A stretch of DNA of 64,000 nt from Undaria pinnatifida (lineage: Eukaryota > Sar > Phaeophyceae > Laminariales > Alariaceae): assembly GCA_012845835.1 (NCBI GenBank), contig JABAKD010000016.1, positions 15,455,625 through 15,519,624 on the forward strand, written 5' to 3'. The number at the start of each line of letters is the position of its first letter. The first letter of the stretch is position 1. Below, piece after piece: positions 59,132 through 64,000 of the stretch. Both the position numbers and the translations under genes were made by a program. Below the pieces are notes generated by a model, which saw only the letters and a program-made list of their open reading frames with translations, was not told the DNA's origin and ran no database searches.

Positions 59132-59860
59132 GCTGACCTTAGCTGGGGGTGCATTGTTTATGATCCAACAACGTAATATGTACAAACAAACCTGGTGTAT
59201 GCAGCCTTATTAGTACCGGTACGTGGTATGATACTTCAAATGTTACTGGCATGTATGTACGAACTAGTAAAAGTGCAGCAAAGCACGCAGCATGGCGAAG
59301 CACGGCAAAGCACGGCAAAGCACACGGCGCTGCGCTCTGCTGAGCTAGCGCTGCGGTGCGCTACAGAGATCAGCTGCAGGGCACTGCAGGGCATCGCAGG
59401 GCACGGCACTGCACGGTGCTGCGCTGCTGAGCTATAGTCTAGTGCTGCGGTGGGGGTGCTGGGCGATATCTCAGCTGATGAAACTTCGTGCCAAGTACAA
59501 AACATATTGTGGAAATCAAAGAAAAGCTAAAGAATGACCGTTCCGCAAGTAATGCACAGGCGGCAAATTAGCGGCAAATTGTAGGAAGTTCAACTTTTAC
59601 TATCAATAAACAAAAAGGAAGAAATAATCGCGAAAAGGTTCAAAATCGTGTTGGCAAAAAAAACAAATTTGCAGGAAGCAGCTGAAAGGTCAAGAAACAG
59701 CTGGCAAAACGAGCAGAAACAAAAACAATAAAGGCCGAGCAAGAAACCAACGAAAAGCTGGACCGTTCCGAAGTGTAGTCCGACCCCGGAAATGCCAGGG
59801 ATGCACCAACCGAGCACTTTCAGCGGAAAGAAGTTAGTAAGTATATTTATAGTGGCACGA

Positions 59861-62290
59861 GTGCTCGTGCGAAGTTGAGTATCAAACTTCGCATTTTGAG
59901 CAGAATAAAACTCGCGCCAAAAAATATCTTCGATATTTATTTTGCACGCACACAACACAAACACGCGCACATACATATAACACATACAGCAGTACCTGGT
60001 ACCGGTATAAAATGACCTCTACAAGCATACCATACGCCACACCAAGTTAAAAACTGCGCATTTTGCAGTAGAGCTGCAGACGCAAAACATATGTGTGTGC
60101 TTGCGTGATGTGCCCGCTATGCACCACACACAGCACTGGTCAACCACGACGAAAATCTAAAAGAACGGCGATGCCCCTTGCCTTGCCCACACGAATCAAT
60201 TCCGGGTAATCCTTTAGTAGTTCTGCCTCTCTACGTTCCGACTAACCAACGATACTCACGCACGCGTATCTCCGTGCAGCCTGGACCAGTACACGAGCTT
60301 CGCGAAGGAGCCATGGGGGTTCAATCGACCTGAAAATCGCAAGGATGACAACCTTTTATCCCGTGCTACCTTCGCCGAATGGCCAAACACAACGTGCGAT
60401 TTCTCTATCCAACGAGGGGTGGCGCCACCCGGCAAGCTCTCCATTTCAAAAGCGAGAGGGGTGGGGCGATCCGGCAATGAAACGGTAAGCACGCAACGGA
60501 ATCGTAAGATGGAGCTTACTGCCTGAAGAACACGAGACAGACGCGTACTTGATTGCTCTGGAGTAGCATCACGGCGCTTGCCAAAAAGTTTTATTCCCTA
60601 CTAGTTCCAAGTCGTTCGTACCCGAAGCATGGGTGCAGCTCTAAAAGGGCAAAAAAAACAAAACTAGCTTTGTACTCCCATATAGCAAAAACAAGCCCCA
60701 GACAAACCCAACTACTGTGTACTGTGTATTTCCGTTGCCTTCGAGAACGGCCGAGAGAAGGGTGTAGACAGGAAGTCTATATACGCCTGCTATGCAGAAG
60801 GGCTTACTTCTTGTGTTCGCTCTGTTCTTGGTCAAGAGGGAAATTTCATCATCCCAACTAACTAACTATCTTCCCTTTCGGACGCGTCGACACAACTGAC
60901 CCCTTGACCCCTTCAGGCTTCACCATCCGCCTCCTCGTCGTCTACACCGGAAACGAGAACATTAAGCACGACGAACAACGAACGCACGAGAGCGAAGAAG
61001 ATCAACGGAAGACCCAACGACGCGATCCGCACTACGCCCGCAGCCGTCACTACCTTTGGCCGTACGAGAAACTCCGCAGACAATGTCACGTCCGCCTACC
61101 CCTTAGCGTCGACACGAAGTTTTTCGTCTGGGCACAATGTGCGCACACCGTCGCCGACACAGACGGAGAAAACGCCTGAAGGAGGACCCGAGGGTTGGAA
61201 AGCTGCCTCCTCCCCTTGGAGCGTCAACAACATCGGCCACAACAACCTCGAAGGAGCAAGCCGCGCACGCAGGAAAAGGGAAGACGATGAAGGGTACATG
61301 CGGGCGGCGTTTGCGTCTCAAAAGGCAGACAAGCCGTACATAGCCGAGGCGCTTCACTTCCGAGCTAGGTACCCTCATACCCTCGGTCACATTACCGCGC
61401 TTTCGCATACCCGTGGTGATCGGCGTAGGGCAACTATCAAGGACCAGCTTGAGCGTTGAAGGCGGTTGTCCGCGTGCTCACCCCGCCCAGTGCGTGGCTC
61501 TCTATCTTGGTGTATTACACCTACGAGCTTTGGTAACTTGGCCCAACGCATCGCTCTATGTCCTTGTTGTATAACAGGTGTACACTCACGAGCATGCGCA
61601 AATTTGCATCAGACCAAAGCTACGATGTGCTCTGCGTATAGAGTGAAGAAACCGGCGAGATCTACGTACCCATGCCCGAAGCCAGTGTCACGCTACCACA
61701 AAGACTCAGTGCTCTACCCTCAGGATATTCGAGCGATATGGAGGAGGGAACTCCTACCTTCTCCTCGTGTACTTGCTTGCCTTATTGCGTCACCGATATT
61801 GACGGCCCTTTGCCTCATGCACTCATTCTAATCGCGTTCGTTGTGCGCCACGCGTAGCCGCCGTGTGCCCATTTTTTCGGCGTAGTTTTTATGCCACGTG
61901 TTGTCGACCTAATCGATAATGGGTGAAAGTGTACGGAATTCAGTGCTGGTGCCGCCACTACTGGTGGCACCGAACATCAATTTCCTCCGGGTAGCCCTGG
62001 GGCTAATTCGTGTATCCCAGAGTTTAAAAGCTAGCCTGCTTTTCTCAATTATGATACTCATGCGCCATGTTGCGCATTTACTCGACCGTGCGTGACTCCG
62101 ATATGACGCAACGGCGGGCGGACATCGAACATATCCTCTACTGAAAAGCACATTATCTTCCCGTACCACGTCCCCGTGCTGTGCCTACAGCCATGTGACT
62201 CTTTCCATTCGCACTATTCATCAATCCCACGCAAAACGTGTCCGTGTCGTCCAACTTTTGACGCAGAGCCAGTTTTTCTGGTACAGTGGG
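59861..62290. other. Intergenic stretch without a supported gene
   Basis: Frames up to about 120 codons occur on both strands (for example 61466-61831), but none shows a recognisable domain or a convincing splice context. A short frame after CCGTGCAG at 60279 (LDQYTSFAKEPWGFNRPENR) could be part of an exon, but nothing adjoins it. A CAACTAGCAAT-type or rRNA-like sequence was not seen. Confidence 0.45.
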
Positions 62291-62473
62291 GGTCTCCCTA
62301 TAGTGCCAGTTAATTAGTGCCTGTTGCCCCTATAGTGCCGGTGAAATCACCTCGCACGATTGGAACCCTGTACACTACTAATAATACCAGTATCGGCACT
62401 ATACCCAATAGTGCCGGTGTCCGGCATACTGCCGGTATTGTTGGCTGGCGCACATCGGTACCAAAGGGAGACC
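62291..62473. mobile_element. Small inverted-repeat element (MITE-like), 183 bp
   Basis: The left end GGTCTCCCTATAGTGCC and the right end, as reverse complement GGTCTCCCTTTGGTACC, match at 14 of 17 positions. Inside are several CTATAGTGCC(G/A)G and CGGCACTATA boxes in both orientations, a variant of the CTATAGTGCGG boxes near 26.7 and 27.7 kb. No clear target duplication was found. Confidence 0.5.
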
Positions 62474-62574
62474 GCCACCGTACACCCCGAGTGTGTGACT
62501 CAACTGTCTCCACATAAGCGAATTTCTACCTAATCATCGCCTCCCCGCGTAAGTCTGTCTTGATCAAGCAACCA

Positions 62575-63300
62575 TCAAGCACCTATAGCCTCCGTAGATA
62601 TGCTACCGACGTAGCCGTCGTTTTTTGATGCAGTCTCCCCTGGAGCTTTTTCAACCACATGAGCCGCAGCCGCAGCCGCGGCGGGTGCGGATGCTGGAAG
62701 CATACCCGCGAAAATCCCTTTCTCCGCCTTGTCCTCCTGTTCCAACCTGCTCCCACCCCCAGCCTCTTCCCGCATGAGCGCGTTAAGGGACGCCCGGAGC
62801 TGCCATCCGACCTCCCGGTCCATGTCTCCGAACATCTCGAGGATGGAACCGTTCGGGGTACGAAGAAATTGGCGGTGTAAAGATTTTCTGGCTTCTGCGT
62901 TCACGTCGTAGATTGCCACGTGCATTGTAGAAACGCGGCTTGCGTAGGCGTCTGCCCTGCCCGCTCGCCCCCACAGTTTATTTCGCCCAGTCCCCCCCTT
63001 TTTGCCGCCACCGCTTCCGGGAGTCGAGGTTGATACACCTTCGGGTGGGCTCTGTTCGGCGGCGTGGAAGTCATGAACGATAACCTCTCGGCGGGCTCCG
63101 CCGGCACCGCTAAATCTCCTGGCTCGCATGCACGCATGCTGAAGTTCTGCCGCGGAGACTTCGAGATCGTGCGGCACGAAGAAGTCATCCTCTCGGGCAT
63201 TGAGCCGTCGCCAGACGTCTAGCATGCGCCCGTTCATGTGCGCGTGGAGTAGGTATTGGTGGAGGATGAGCGCCGTCGTGATAGAGACCATGGTGTAGAT
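62575..63300 (-). CDS. Terminal exon of an unrecognised gene (241 codons plus stop)
   Basis: On the - strand a pyrimidine-rich acceptor ending CTATCTTGCCAG precedes the exon (phase 0 if ATC is the first codon). It begins IYTMVSITTALILHQYLLHA, a moderately hydrophobic helix, followed by NGRMLDVWRRLNAREDDFFV and PHDLEVSAAELQHACMRARR. A Gly/Ser/Lys-rich low-complexity linker, MHVAIYDVNAEARKSLHRQF and EMFGDMDREVGWQLRASLNA follow, and the end is alanine-rich. It stops at 62577-62575. Earlier exons must lie to the right, probably beyond the window. I do not recognise the family. The start looks like the end of a membrane segment followed by a cytosolic tail. Confidence 0.6.
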   Translation of the reverse strand: MYTMVSITTALILHQYLLHAHMNGRMLDVWRRLNAREDDFFVPHDLEVSAAELQHACMRARRFSGAGGARREVIVHDFHAAEQSPPEGVSTSTPGSGGGKKGGTGRNKLWGRAGRADAYASRVSTMHVAIYDVNAEARKSLHRQFLRTPNGSILEMFGDMDREVGWQLRASLNALMREEAGGGSRLEQEDKAEKGIFAGMLPASAPAAAAAAAHVVEKAPGETASKNDGYVGSISTEAIGA

Positions 63301-63319
63301 CTGGCAAGATAGGGCGATA

Positions 63320-63905
63320 GGGTGCAAAGGGATTATTTGAGAGTCATGGAACTGTAGATGCGTGATTAGCATACATTGAGAAGGGACGATATGAGAGCAA
63401 TGAAACTGTAGGTGCACAAATAGGATTAGGCGCTGTGTTGTGAATGCAACAGGTTTAAAATGACAACACGATACACATGGAAATACATGAGTTTAAGGTT
63501 CAGTTTTATCCATTCGCCGAGAGATACAAAATGCATACCTGACAAACATAAGAAGGGACGAACGAGAAGCATGAAACTGTAGATGAACAGATACAATAGT
63601 CGAGTAAAAGGGATAGAGCACCTAGCGTTACGATTAAGGCCCCCAGGCATGTAGCATGCGCCCGTGGGGTAGATATTGGTGGAGCATCTGAGCCATCGTG
63701 ACAAAAACGATGGTATAGACCTGGGTGTTTGGTCGATATGTTGAGAAGGAACGAATGAGAGTCTTGAGCCTGTAGATGCGCAAACAGGGTACGTGGAGAA
63801 GGGGCGAATGGGAGGAGTGACACTGCAGATGTGCAAATAGGATACGTCGAGAAGGGCCGAGTGAGTGGTACAAAACTGCACATATGCGCAGATAGGACAA
63901 GGCCG
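63320..63905. repeat. Short-period repeat upstream of the terminal exon
   Basis: Units near 50-57 bp, each with GAGAAGGG(A/G)CGA, a GAGAG/GAGTG block, (A)AACTG(T/C)AGATG and CAAATAGGATA-like parts, occur at about 63340-63420, 63545-63600 and 63740-63905. They are interrupted by the decayed exon copy at 63645-63720 and by unique sequence. On the - strand this opens frames up to 165 codons that read through repeats. Confidence 0.65.
63645..63720 (-). pseudogene. Decayed partial copy of the start of the terminal exon
   Basis: On the - strand, after an AG acceptor (CCCAG), the sequence reads VYTIVFVTMAQMLHQYLPHG then RMLHAWGP. This parallels IYTMVSITTALILHQYLLHA...GRMLDVWRRL of the exon at 63300. 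The reading ends at a shortened junction, so it is not a working exon. It sits between units of the short-period repeat, so exon start and repeat were probably duplicated together. Confidence 0.6.
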
Positions 63906-64000
63906 GTAAAAGGGATCGATCACCCTTTGTTCTTACTTCCGTTCGAAAATATCAGCTGATACCTTGTCGACTGTCCGGCAGTTGCGGCAGTGTCAGGGTA

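Larger units (their letters stand above)
57924..59860. repeat. Dispersed module R1, copy 3
   Basis: An independent copy of the module at 10646-12185. It has two subunits beginning with CTCCGCTCCGC and the hairpin (57939-57960 with one mismatch; 58309-58330 perfect), then a G-run, a GCTGCGCTG tract and a tail containing GCTGGACCGTTCCG and GAGCACTTTCAG. It is interrupted by a 371 bp LTR-type miniature element. It lies outside the segmental duplication, so R1 is a dispersed family. Confidence 0.8.

Overview
The window is nuclear DNA of a eukaryote with many GT-AG introns and abundant mobile elements. Protein coding is sparse: two copies of one flavin monooxygenase gene, one GTPase-like gene and one terminal exon cut by the window edge. 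Short exons with introns of 0.4-6 kb, frequent microsatellites, Ty1/copia-type gag remains and an N-terminus resembling a secretory or secondary-plastid presequence would suit a stramenopile alga, possibly a brown alga. That placement is an inference held with low confidence; no marker gene or rRNA is present.

Layout. (1) 1-14128 and about 30020-41925 are two copies of one segment in the same orientation. Each carries a five-exon flavin-containing monooxygenase (FMO) gene on the + strand, a decayed copia-type gag antisense in FMO intron 1, and downstream dispersed repeats. The right copy has its first exon at 26033-26264, so its gene is complete (590 codons). The left copy starts at exon 2; its exon 1 lies beyond the left edge. 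The splice frames join without error in both copies. The copies differ by clean insertions: a 3.1 kb LTR element only in the left copy, and a 787 bp inverted-repeat element only in the right copy. In both cases the other copy preserves the empty site. (2) 14130-23372 is a gene-poor, pyrimidine-rich block full of degenerate tandem repeats and bounded by 165-178 bp direct repeats. Its left edge coincides with the end of duplication homology. (3) 23.4-26.0 kb is a spacer with a long CAA microsatellite. (4) 42-44.9 kb is spacer with small tandem repeats.

(5) 54758-44880 on the - strand is an eight-exon gene for a 531-residue protein related to the RHD3/Sey1 group of dynamin-like GTPases. The P-loop and the Arg-Asp G4 motif are present, but the stretch that should hold switch I and the G3 aspartate is almost absent. 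A hydrophobic N-terminal segment is present and the usual C-terminal membrane hairpin is missing. (6) 55.9-57.7 kb is a C-rich degenerate repeat array. (7) 57.9-59.9 kb is a third, independent copy of the dispersed module found downstream of both FMO copies, here interrupted by a 371 bp miniature LTR-type element with a perfect 84 bp terminal repeat and a tRNA-like segment. (8) 62575-63300 (-) is the last exon of an unrecognised gene. Immediately upstream on that strand are a short-period repeat and a decayed second copy of the exon's start.

No operon, CRISPR array or multi-gene defence or biosynthetic system is visible. The most informative content is evolutionary: a recent segmental duplication whose copies act as each other's empty-site control, an FMO pair in which one copy has lost the glycine of its TGY motif, and an apparently degenerate RHD3/Sey1-like GTPase.
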